Shown here in pieces: positions 1-3,762 of a stretch of 6,643 nt of DNA. A model generated the notes under the pieces. That model had not been told where the DNA came from and made no database searches. It saw nothing but the letters and a program-made list of their open reading frames with translations. The stretch spans positions 28,403 to 35,045 of the forward strand of contig DHWW01000302.1 in assembly GCA_002413385.1 (NCBI GenBank). Direction: 5' to 3'. Source of the stretch: Granulicella sp. UBA5172. Lineage in GTDB: Bacteria; Acidobacteriota; Terriglobia; Terriglobales; Acidobacteriaceae. Numbering within the stretch: position 1 is the first letter of the stretch; the number at the start of each line of letters is the position of its first letter. The position numbers and the translations under genes were made by a program.

Positions 1-192
1 TCGAAGAGTTTTGATGGACGTGGAAACTACACGCTCGGCCTGCGCGACCAGCTGATCTTCCCGGAGATCGACTACGCGAAGGTGGACAAGCTCAAGGGAA
101 TGAATGTCACCATCGTCACGACGTCGAAGGATGACAACGGAGCACGCGAGTTACTGAAGAGCTTTGGCATGCCGTTCCGCCAGGGAGCATAA
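1..192 (+). CDS. rplE: 50S ribosomal protein L5, C-terminal part (5' end outside window)
   Basis: L5 binds 5S rRNA and helps place the central protuberance of the large ribosomal subunit. The window holds the last 63 codons, open from base 1 and ending in TAA. The visible part begins inside the conserved [11 protein letters not shown] segment, continues through the FPEIDY motif and ends with the usual family tail, [20 protein letters not shown] followed by PFRQGA. This matches the C-terminal third of L5 without a visible gap or frameshift. It is followed after 77 bp by rpsZ, the standard L5-S14-S8 order of the spc operon. The start, SD sequence and upstream neighbour (rplX expected) lie outside the window. 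Identity is secure from the motifs and the gene order. Confidence 0.97.
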   Translation, partial: SKSFDGRGNYTLGLRDQLIFPEIDYAKVDKLKGMNVTIVTTSKDDNGARELLKSFGMPFRQGA

Positions 193-197
193 CAGCA

Positions 198-211
198 GCG
201 ATGAGGGATTC
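198..211 (+). repeat. Two heptamer-like units in the rplE-rpsZ spacer
   Basis: Two consecutive 7-base units, GCGATGA and GGGATTC, lie just after the rplE stop. Twelve bases, GCGATGAGGGAT at 198-209, recur exactly at 2818-2829 inside the longer heptamer array of the rpsE-rpmD spacer. Alone this would be weak. The second occurrence in the same operon, again in a spacer, is why it is listed. Confidence 0.45.
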
Positions 212-269
212 GATTGTGGCTCGGATGTAGCCGCGGTCAGAACAGAAAGTAGAATCGAGAAAAGAACAC

Positions 270-455
270 ATGGCAACCACAGCAAAGCGCGTCAAAGACG
301 CACGCAAGCCGAAGTTCAAATCACGCCAGCACAACCGCTGCCAGCTCTGCGGCCGCCCTCGCGCGTTTCTGCGCAAGTTTGGCGTCTGCCGTCTGTGCTT
401 CCGTAGCCTCGCTCTGAAGGGCGAGATTCCGGGTGTCGTCAAGTCCAGCTGGTAG
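270..455 (+). CDS. rpsZ: 30S ribosomal protein S14, zinc-binding short type (S14 type Z)
   Basis: S14 is a late-assembling protein of the 30S head near the A and P sites. This is the short, zinc-containing form of 61 residues, against about 100 for the zinc-free form in enterics. Two CxxC pairs that bind one zinc are intact: Cys24/Cys27 (CQLC) and Cys40/Cys43 (CRLC). The segment between them, [12 protein letters not shown], and the ending [12 protein letters not shown] are typical of the family. The first residues, MATTAKR, match other zinc-type S14 proteins. A weak purine-rich SD (GAGA, 257-260) lies 9 bases before the ATG. The gene sits between L5 and S8 as expected. The TAG stop is followed by a 179-bp spacer that stays open in the same frame (see the small ORF at 459-638). 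Confidence 0.98.
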   Translation: MATTAKRVKDARKPKFKSRQHNRCQLCGRPRAFLRKFGVCRLCFRSLALKGEIPGVVKSSW

Positions 456-458
456 TGG

Positions 459-638
459 ATGGGCCGGGGTAAAATCCGGTTCAAGAACACGGAGATGACG
501 GTGAGCGAGAGCTCCACCCCTCTTCCGGACAAACAAGAACGGCGCGACACGCTGATGAAGCGAACCGCCACAGACATTCCCGCAGGTTCTTCTAGCCGAA
601 TGGCTCGGAGCGAACGGGGGATGAAAGGAAAACGATGA
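459..638 (+). CDS. Possible small ORF filling the rpsZ-rpsH spacer (59 aa, unrecognised)
   Basis: I do not recognise this product, and it may not be a gene. The frame is the one used by rpsZ. Two codons after the rpsZ TAG an ATG opens 59 codons, which end in a TGA at 636-638 that overlaps the rpsH start as ATGA, a common arrangement for translational coupling. Other starts are ATG at 495 and GTG at 501. Only the GTG has a reasonable SD (GGAG, 491-494, 6 bases before it), giving 45 residues. The predicted peptide is basic (15 Lys/Arg against 7 Asp/Glu), rich in Ser, and lacks Cys, Trp or a hydrophobic stretch. By hand count 27 of the first 34 codons end in G or C but only 11 of the last 25, so the coding signal is stronger in the first part. 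Chance openness at high G+C remains a real alternative. Confidence 0.25.
   Translation: MGRGKIRFKNTEMTVSESSTPLPDKQERRDTLMKRTATDIPAGSSSRMARSERGMKGKR
470..488 (+). promoter_or_regulatory. Candidate -10 element followed by a GTTC-AA-GAAC inverted repeat
   Basis: TAAAAT (470-475) fits the bacterial -10 consensus at five of six bases. It is followed after three bases by GTTCAAGAAC (479-488), a 4-bp inverted repeat around AA. The same pair of elements with the same 3-base gap occurs before secY (3667-3685). No convincing -35 is visible 16-18 bases upstream. It could be an internal promoter for rpsH and downstream genes, a protein-binding site, or coincidence. Confidence 0.25.
500..518 (+). other. 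Small hairpin with a GAGA tetraloop in the rpsZ-rpsH spacer
   Basis: GGTGAGC (500-506) pairs with GCT (511-513) and CACC (515-518), leaving C514 bulged and a GNRA-type GAGA loop at 507-510. In enterics, S8 represses the spc operon by binding a hairpin near the rplE start. I could not match this hairpin to that target, so any regulatory role is speculative. Confidence 0.3.
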
Positions 639-1033
639 ACCTCACCGATCCAGTTGCAGATTTTCTTACACGCATTCGCAACGCCCATCGCTCGCGCCAC
701 CAGAAGCTCGACGCGCCGGCCTCCAAGCTGAAGACCGAGATTGCCCGCATCCTCAAAGAGGAGGGCTACATTGCGAACTACAAGGCCGCTGAAGAGGATG
801 GCCAGAAGGTTTTGCGCGTGTATCTGAAGTACGGCCCGAACAACGAGGCTGTGATCCGCGACCTAAAGCGCATCTCGCGTCCTGGCTGCCGTGTGTATAT
901 CGGCAAGGATGAGATCAAGCGCGTGCAAGGTGGCCTTGGTATCTCGATCATGACCACGCCGAAGGGTGTGATGACGGGTCGTCAGGCACGCCGCGAAGGT
1001 GTTGGCGGCGAGATCCTCTGCGAAGTCTGGTAA
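635..1033 (+). CDS. rpsH: 30S ribosomal protein S8
   Basis: S8 is a primary 16S rRNA-binding protein that organises the central domain of the small subunit. In enterics it also represses translation of the spc operon. The 132-residue product has the normal family length. The N-terminal domain begins [17 protein letters not shown], and the C-terminal domain carries the signature STPKGVMT-like segment (residues 104-114, here [11 protein letters not shown]), then QAR (117-119) and the terminal [10 protein letters not shown] good SD, AAAGGA at 624-629, lies 5 bases before the ATG. The start codon overlaps the TGA of the possible small ORF upstream. The last Trp codon and TAA lie within the first copy of a 17-bp tandem duplication that runs on into the spacer. 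Nothing in the protein itself looks abnormal. Confidence 0.98.
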   Translation: MNLTDPVADFLTRIRNAHRSRHQKLDAPASKLKTEIARILKEEGYIANYKAAEEDGQKVLRVYLKYGPNNEAVIRDLKRISRPGCRVYIGKDEIKRVQGGLGISIMTTPKGVMTGRQARREGVGGEILCEVW

Positions 1034-1059
1034 GTCCAGGCATCTGGTAAGTCCAGGCA
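1026..1059 (+). repeat. 17-bp perfect tandem duplication over the rpsH stop codon
   Basis: The unit TCTGGTAAGTCCAGGCA occupies 1026-1042 and is repeated immediately and exactly at 1043-1059. The first copy contains the last bases of rpsH including its TGG-TAA end, so the second copy is a non-coding duplicate of the gene's 3' tip. Slippage or a small duplication event explains it best. The protein end is unaffected. Confidence 0.9.
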
Positions 1060-1085
1060 GTAGAGGCTAGACAGTAGAAAGTTAT
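1058..1085 (+). repeat. Degenerate heptamer tandem array in the rpsH-rplF spacer
   Basis: Four consecutive 7-base units start at 1058, 1065, 1072 and 1079. The first and third are identical (CAGTAGA), the second is GGCTAGA and the fourth (AAGTTAT) is decayed. The array begins inside the end of the 17-bp duplication. A similar 7-base period with another unit occurs at 2804-2838. Confidence 0.6.
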
Positions 1086-1090
1086 GGAAG

Positions 1091-1133
1091 GCGGCGAAGG
1101 CCGCGGGCTGCAGTGGAACTCACAGGATGTGAG
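1091..1133 (+). other. Two consecutive hairpins in the rpsH-rplF spacer
   Basis: The first hairpin is GCGGC (1091-1095) with GCCGC (1100-1104) around a GAAG loop. The second is CTCACA (1119-1124) with TGTGAG (1128-1133) around a GGA loop. Neither is followed by a T-rich run, so they are not intrinsic terminators. They lie shortly before the SD of rplF (1149-1154), as do hairpin pairs in other spacers of this operon. Confidence 0.45.
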
Positions 1134-1163
1134 GGACTCGCAAGCCATAGAGGATTTGAAGTT

Positions 1164-1703
1164 ATGTCACGTATCGGCAAGAAGCCCATCACGCTGCCCA
1201 AGGGTGTGAAGTACACCGTTCACAGCAACATCGTCGTCGTAGAAGGCCCTAAGGGCAAGGTAGATGCACTGCTTCCTGCGGGCATTACGCTGTCGGAGAA
1301 GGATGGTGTCCTCACCGTGGAGCGTCCGGATCAGGCGCATGCCGCAGTGCATGGCCTGGCGCGCGCGCTGGTCTTCAATGCAGTTGAAGGCGTGACGAAT
1401 GGCTGGAAGAAAGAACTCGACGTCGTCGGTATCGGATACCGCGTTGAGCTGAAGGGGAAGGAGATGGTCGTATTCACGCTCGGCTACTCTCACCAAATCG
1501 AGTTCCCGTTGCCCATTGGTATCGAGGTCGCCATCGATCCGAAGCAGACCCATGTTACGGTCTCGGGCATCGATCGCCAGAAAGTTGGTCAGGTTGCAGC
1601 CGATATGCGTTCGCTGCGCAAGCCTGATCCGTACAAGAACAAGGGTGTTCGCTACTCCGACGAGAAGCTCAAGAAGAAGGTCGGCAAGACGGGCGCCAAG
1701 TAA
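1164..1703 (+). CDS. rplF: 50S ribosomal protein L6
   Basis: L6 binds 23S rRNA near the factor-binding site of the large subunit. The product has 179 residues, the usual length, with the family's two repeated alpha-beta domains (about 1-80 and 82-179). The start MSRIGKKPI is the classic L6 N-terminus, with [18 protein letters not shown] in the middle. The signature [11 protein letters not shown] lies at residues 154-164 before a Lys-rich tail. The ATG at 1164 was chosen because it gives this N-terminus and has an SD, AGAGGA at 1149-1154, 9 bases upstream. The frame is open further upstream to a GTG at 1113, but that adds 17 residues foreign to L6. The gene is separated from rpsH by 130 bp and from rplR by 159 bp, both long for this operon. 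Confidence 0.98.
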   Translation: MSRIGKKPITLPKGVKYTVHSNIVVVEGPKGKVDALLPAGITLSEKDGVLTVERPDQAHAAVHGLARALVFNAVEGVTNGWKKELDVVGIGYRVELKGKEMVVFTLGYSHQIEFPLPIGIEVAIDPKQTHVTVSGIDRQKVGQVAADMRSLRKPDPYKNKGVRYSDEKLKKKVGKTGAK

Positions 1704-1763
1704 CGTATAAGGCGTAGCAGCTAGACGAGCGGTAGGCGTTTAGATGGGCACCAAGGAAACGGG

Positions 1764-1796
1764 CAGGGAGCGGCGATCATTGATTGCTGCTCCCTG
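1764..1796 (+). other. Long stem-loop in the rplF-rplR spacer
   Basis: Bases 1764-1778 pair with 1782-1796 as a continuous 15-bp stem with two G-U pairs and a 3-base ATT loop. Allowing an AA bulge (1797-1798), GGG 1761-1763 also pairs with CCC 1799-1801. The bases that follow (AACCCTCAAAG) are not T-rich, so this is unlikely to be an intrinsic terminator. An RNase processing site, an mRNA-protein binding site or a mobile palindrome remnant are all possible. Confidence 0.65.
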
Positions 1797-1819
1797 AACC
1801 CTCAAAGCATTTACCCGAA

Positions 1820-1840
1820 CGTCGTCAGACTATGGCGACG
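1820..1840 (+). other. Second hairpin of the rplF-rplR spacer, just before the rplR SD
   Basis: CGTCGTCA (1820-1827) pairs with TGGCGACG (1833-1840), 8 bp with one G-U pair and a GACTA loop. It ends 5 bases before the SD of rplR (AGGAAGG, 1846-1852), so its folding could affect ribosome access. No energy was calculated. Confidence 0.45.
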
Positions 1841-1862
1841 CCTTTAGGAAGGAAGTACTATC

Positions 1863-2228
1863 ATGATCAATCTTCGCCAACGCAACAATATTCGTCAGAC
1901 GGTGCATTCGCGTATCCGTGCCAAGATGTCCGGCACTGCCGAGCGTCCCCGCCTCAATGTCTATCGCTCGCTCAACCACATTTATACGCAGTTGGTCGAC
2001 GACGCGAGCGGCGTCACCATTGCCTCTGCCTCGACGATGAGCCCGAAGGGCACGGAGCGCAAGGCGGGCGGCAACGTCGAAGCAGCGAAGGCTGTAGGCA
2101 AGTTGATTGCAGAGCGTGCAGCTGAGAAGGGCATCAAGAAGGTGGTCTTCGATCGCGGTGGCTATCTGTATCACGGTCGGGTGAAGGCCCTGGCCGATGC
2201 GGCTCGTGAAGCTGGTTTGGATTTCTAA
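1863..2228 (+). CDS. rplR: 50S ribosomal protein L18
   Basis: L18 binds 5S rRNA together with L5 and anchors it in the central protuberance. The product is 121 residues, normal for the family. A basic N-terminal tail (about 1-22) precedes the conserved [13 protein letters not shown] block (residues 24-36) and HIYTQLVDD (39-47). The C-terminal half carries [20 protein letters not shown] (93-112), the typical end of L18 with its GRV(K)ALA motif, and finishes in AREAGLDF. A strong SD, AGGAAGG at 1846-1852, precedes the ATG by 10 bases. The ORF is intact and its position after rplF and before rpsE is standard. The long spacer upstream contains two hairpins. Confidence 0.98.
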   Translation: MINLRQRNNIRQTVHSRIRAKMSGTAERPRLNVYRSLNHIYTQLVDDASGVTIASASTMSPKGTERKAGGNVEAAKAVGKLIAERAAEKGIKKVVFDRGGYLYHGRVKALADAAREAGLDF

Positions 2229-2232
2229 AAAT

Positions 2233-2271
2233 TGCAGCTTCAAGCTGCACCCCCGGACCGGTGTGCCGGGG
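2233..2271 (+). other. Two consecutive hairpins in the rplR-rpsE spacer
   Basis: The first is a perfect palindrome at 2233-2249 (TGCAGCTT, C, AAGCTGCA), able to form a 7-bp stem with a TCA loop. The second pairs CCCCGG (2251-2256) with CCGGGG (2266-2271) across a 9-base loop. The following bases are A-rich rather than T-rich, so neither looks like a terminator. They fill most of the 63-bp spacer before the rpsE SD (2281-2286). Confidence 0.55.
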
Positions 2272-2291
2272 AGAAATAAAGAGGAAACGCA

Positions 2292-2798
2292 ATGGCAATG
2301 AAGAAGAGACTCGACGGCAATCGGATGAACCTCAAGGATGAGGTTGTCTCCATCAACCGTGTGACCAAGGTCGTCAAGGGCGGCAAGAATATGTCGTTCG
2401 CGGCGCTCGTGATCGTCGGCGATCCTGCCGAGGGCGTGGTTGGCTACGGCTCCGGTAAGGCCAAGGAAGTTCCGCAGGCGATCCGCAAGGGCATCGAGGC
2501 GGCAAAGAAGAATTTGCTGAAGGTCAACATGACTGGCTACACCATTCCTCACGTTGCGCTGGGCCACTATGGCGCGGGCGAGGTATTGCTGAAGCCGGCG
2601 CCTGAAGGTACGGGCATCATCGCGGGCAAGACGGTCCGCGCCGTGATGACTGCTGCCGGCGTGCAGAATGTGCTGACCAAGAGCCTCGGCTCAGCGAACC
2701 CGCACAACGTCATCAAGGCTACGTTCGACGCACTCTCGCAGTTGCGCGACAAGGCTGAGGTTGCGGCGCTGCGTGGCAAGTCGATCGACGAACTTTAA
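2292..2798 (+). CDS. rpsE: 30S ribosomal protein S5
   Basis: S5 sits on the solvent side of the 30S subunit and takes part in decoding fidelity and mRNA entry. The 168-residue product has the normal length. Residues 18-44 (from [19 protein letters not shown] to VIVGD) form the double-stranded-RNA-binding-like N-terminal domain. This includes the VTKVVKGG loop in which spectinomycin-resistance changes are known in other bacteria, and no obvious abnormality is seen there. [17 protein letters not shown] (51-67) and the C-terminal S5 fold (about 85-150, with [19 protein letters not shown]) follow. The SD GAGGAA at 2281-2286 lies 5 bases before the first ATG. A second ATG at 2298 would be 11 bases away, so the first was chosen. 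Confidence 0.98.
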   Translation: MAMKKRLDGNRMNLKDEVVSINRVTKVVKGGKNMSFAALVIVGDPAEGVVGYGSGKAKEVPQAIRKGIEAAKKNLLKVNMTGYTIPHVALGHYGAGEVLLKPAPEGTGIIAGKTVRAVMTAAGVQNVLTKSLGSANPHNVIKATFDALSQLRDKAEVAALRGKSIDEL

Positions 2799-2803
2799 GA
2801 ACA

Positions 2804-2838
2804 GGGATTAGGGATTAGCGATGAGGGATGAGCGAACG
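2804..2838 (+). repeat. Heptamer tandem array in the rpsE-rpmD spacer
   Basis: Units of 7 bases begin at 2804, 2811, 2818 and 2825, with a partly matching fifth at 2832. The first two are identical (GGGATTA), and the next two are GCGATGA and GGGATGA. The consensus is GSGATKA. The array begins five bases after the rpsE stop. It shares 12 bases exactly with 198-209 in the rplE-rpsZ spacer. Slippage of a short unit is the likely origin. Confidence 0.75.
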
Positions 2839-2883
2839 CTGCTTCCTCTTCAACGATCGCCGGTCTGCAAACGGAGAAGAACA

Positions 2884-3069
2884 ATGGCAAGCGAAAACAA
2901 GATCAAGCTTCAGTACTTCCGCTCCAAGATCTGCACGCCAGTGAAGCACAAGCTCGTCATCAAGGGCCTTGGCTTTACGCGGTTGAATCAGATCGTAGAG
3001 CGCGAAGACACCCCATCGATCCGCGGCATGGTGAACAAGGTTCCTCACCTCGTCCGTATCGTCGACTAG
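2884..3069 (+). CDS. rpmD: 50S ribosomal protein L30
   Basis: L30 is a small protein of the large subunit that contacts 23S rRNA. The product is 61 residues, the usual bacterial size. After MASENKIKLQYFRSKICTP comes the conserved KHKLVIKGLGFTRLNQIVER segment (residues 21-40), then EDTPSIRGMVNKVPHLVRIVD, which closely follows the family pattern of a Thr-Pro-Ser-Ile-Arg-Gly-Met turn and a VxHLVxV end. The ATG at 2884 was chosen because it starts the L30 homology and has the SD GGAG (2873-2876) 7 bases upstream. The frame is open to an ATG at 2821, but that would add 21 residues encoded largely by the heptamer array and spacer. It lies between rpsE and rplO as usual. Confidence 0.97.
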   Translation: MASENKIKLQYFRSKICTPVKHKLVIKGLGFTRLNQIVEREDTPSIRGMVNKVPHLVRIVD

Positions 3070-3077
3070 TTTATTCC

Positions 3078-3129
3078 GCCTCAATGTTGAGGCCACCACA
3101 TGCGAGTCGTTCAGGCTTCGACCTGAGCG
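3078..3129 (+). other. Two consecutive hairpins in the rpmD-rplO spacer
   Basis: The first pairs GCCTCA (3078-3083) with TGAGGC (3088-3093) around ATGT. The second pairs CGTTCAGG (3108-3115) with CCTGAGCG (3122-3129) around CTTCGA, with one G-U pair. No T-rich tail follows either. The second ends 9 bases before the rplO SD core (GAGGAA, 3138-3143). Confidence 0.5.
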
Positions 3130-3146
3130 GCGTTAGCGAGGAAATT

Positions 3147-3614
3147 ATGGCACTGAATCTAAGTAATCTGAGGGCGCCGAAGAAGGCGAATGAGAACAAG
3201 AAGCGCGTTGGCCGCGGTATGGGCTCGGGTATGGGCAAGACCTCTACCCGTGGTCACAAGGGCCAGGGTTCGCGCTCGGGTTCCAGCCTGATGCGCGGTT
3301 TCGAGGGCGGCCAGATGCCGCTGCATCGCCGTCTGCCCAAGCGCGGCTTTACGAACATCTTCCGCGTGGAATACGCCGTTCTTGGCCTCGACACGATTGC
3401 CGAGCTGAATGAGAGCGAGCTCACGCTGGAGAAGCTCACCGAGCACGGTATCCTCAAGAAGCGCAATGGTTTGGTGAAGGTACTTGCGAACGGCGAACTC
3501 AAGTCCGCGGTTACGGTTCATGCGCACAAGTTTTCCAAGGCTGCACAGAAAGCCATTGAGGCAGCCGGCGGCAAGGCAATCCTCATCGGCGGCGAAGCTA
3601 CTCCGGCGGCATAA
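3147..3614 (+). CDS. rplO: 50S ribosomal protein L15
   Basis: L15 is a late-assembling large-subunit protein that lines 23S rRNA with a long flexible N-terminal arm. The product has 155 residues. The glycine- and arginine-rich arm is clear at residues 20-68: VGRGMGSGMGKTSTRGHKGQ, then SRSG and RGFEGGQMPLHRRLPKRGF. The globular C-terminal domain ends with the family's VTVHAHKFSKAAQKAIEAAG (122-141) and a short Ala/Pro tail. The ATG at 3147 gives the normal start MALNLSNLRAP and has GAGGAA at 3138-3143 close upstream (3 bases). An upstream in-frame ATG at 3084 would add 21 residues unlike L15 and lies within a hairpin. This is the last ribosomal protein gene in the window and is followed by a terminator-like hairpin. 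Confidence 0.97.
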   Translation: MALNLSNLRAPKKANENKKRVGRGMGSGMGKTSTRGHKGQGSRSGSSLMRGFEGGQMPLHRRLPKRGFTNIFRVEYAVLGLDTIAELNESELTLEKLTEHGILKKRNGLVKVLANGELKSAVTVHAHKFSKAAQKAIEAAGGKAILIGGEATPAA

Positions 3615-3620
3615 GAGATC

Positions 3621-3653
3621 AGGCCGGGGCCATCGCCTCGGCCTTATTTACTT
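3621..3653 (+). terminator. Probable intrinsic terminator or attenuator after rplO
   Basis: AGGCCGGGGC (3621-3630) pairs with GCCTCGGCCT (3635-3644), a 10-bp G+C-rich stem with one G-U pair and a CATC loop. It is followed by the T-rich run TTATTTACTT (3644-3653), which is interrupted by A and C, so termination may be partial. It lies 6 bases after the rplO stop and would reduce read-through into secY. Confidence 0.6.
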
Positions 3654-3685
3654 GAGCACTTGCGCGTAGAATGTAGTTCAAGAAC
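3644..3685 (+). promoter_or_regulatory. Candidate promoter region for secY
   Basis: TAGAAT (3667-3672) matches five of six -10 bases. A poor -35 candidate, TTATTT (3644-3649), lies 17 bases upstream and overlaps the terminator tail. After three bases comes GTTCAAGAAC (3676-3685), as also seen at 479-488. Its place right after a terminator-like hairpin and 90 bases before the secY ATG supports a promoter, but the -35 is weak. Confidence 0.35.
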
Positions 3686-3762
3686 CCCAGCAGAGCGATC
3701 GACTTGGCAAGCCAGCTTAGCGATGCTCAGCTCCAAACTTTGGTTGAAGGCCTCACACACCG

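Noticed and set aside
116..700. 194-codon minus-strand ORF across rplE, rpsZ and the start of rpsH
   Set aside because: It lies antisense to three firmly identified genes, has no recognisable domain, and long antisense frames are expected in G+C-rich coding DNA.
1113..1163. In-frame upstream extension of rplF from GTG 1113
   Set aside because: The added 17 residues do not resemble L6, overlap a hairpin, and lack an SD, while ATG 1164 has both SD and homology.
1764..1801. Reading the rplF-rplR hairpin as an intrinsic terminator
   Set aside because: The bases after the stem are AACCCTCAAAG with no T run, and the opposite strand also lacks a T run after it.
1830..2567. 245-codon minus-strand ORF opposite rplR and rpsE
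   Set aside because: It is antisense to two conserved ribosomal genes, with no recognisable motifs; it reflects codon bias of the + strand.
2821..2883. In-frame upstream extension of rpmD from ATG 2821
   Set aside because: The start codon lies within the heptamer array, and the extension is foreign to L30. ATG 2884 has a well-placed GGAG.
3084..3146. In-frame upstream extension of rplO from ATG 3084
   Set aside because: It lies inside the spacer hairpins and would add 21 residues unlike the L15 N-terminus; ATG 3147 has an adjacent GAGGAA.
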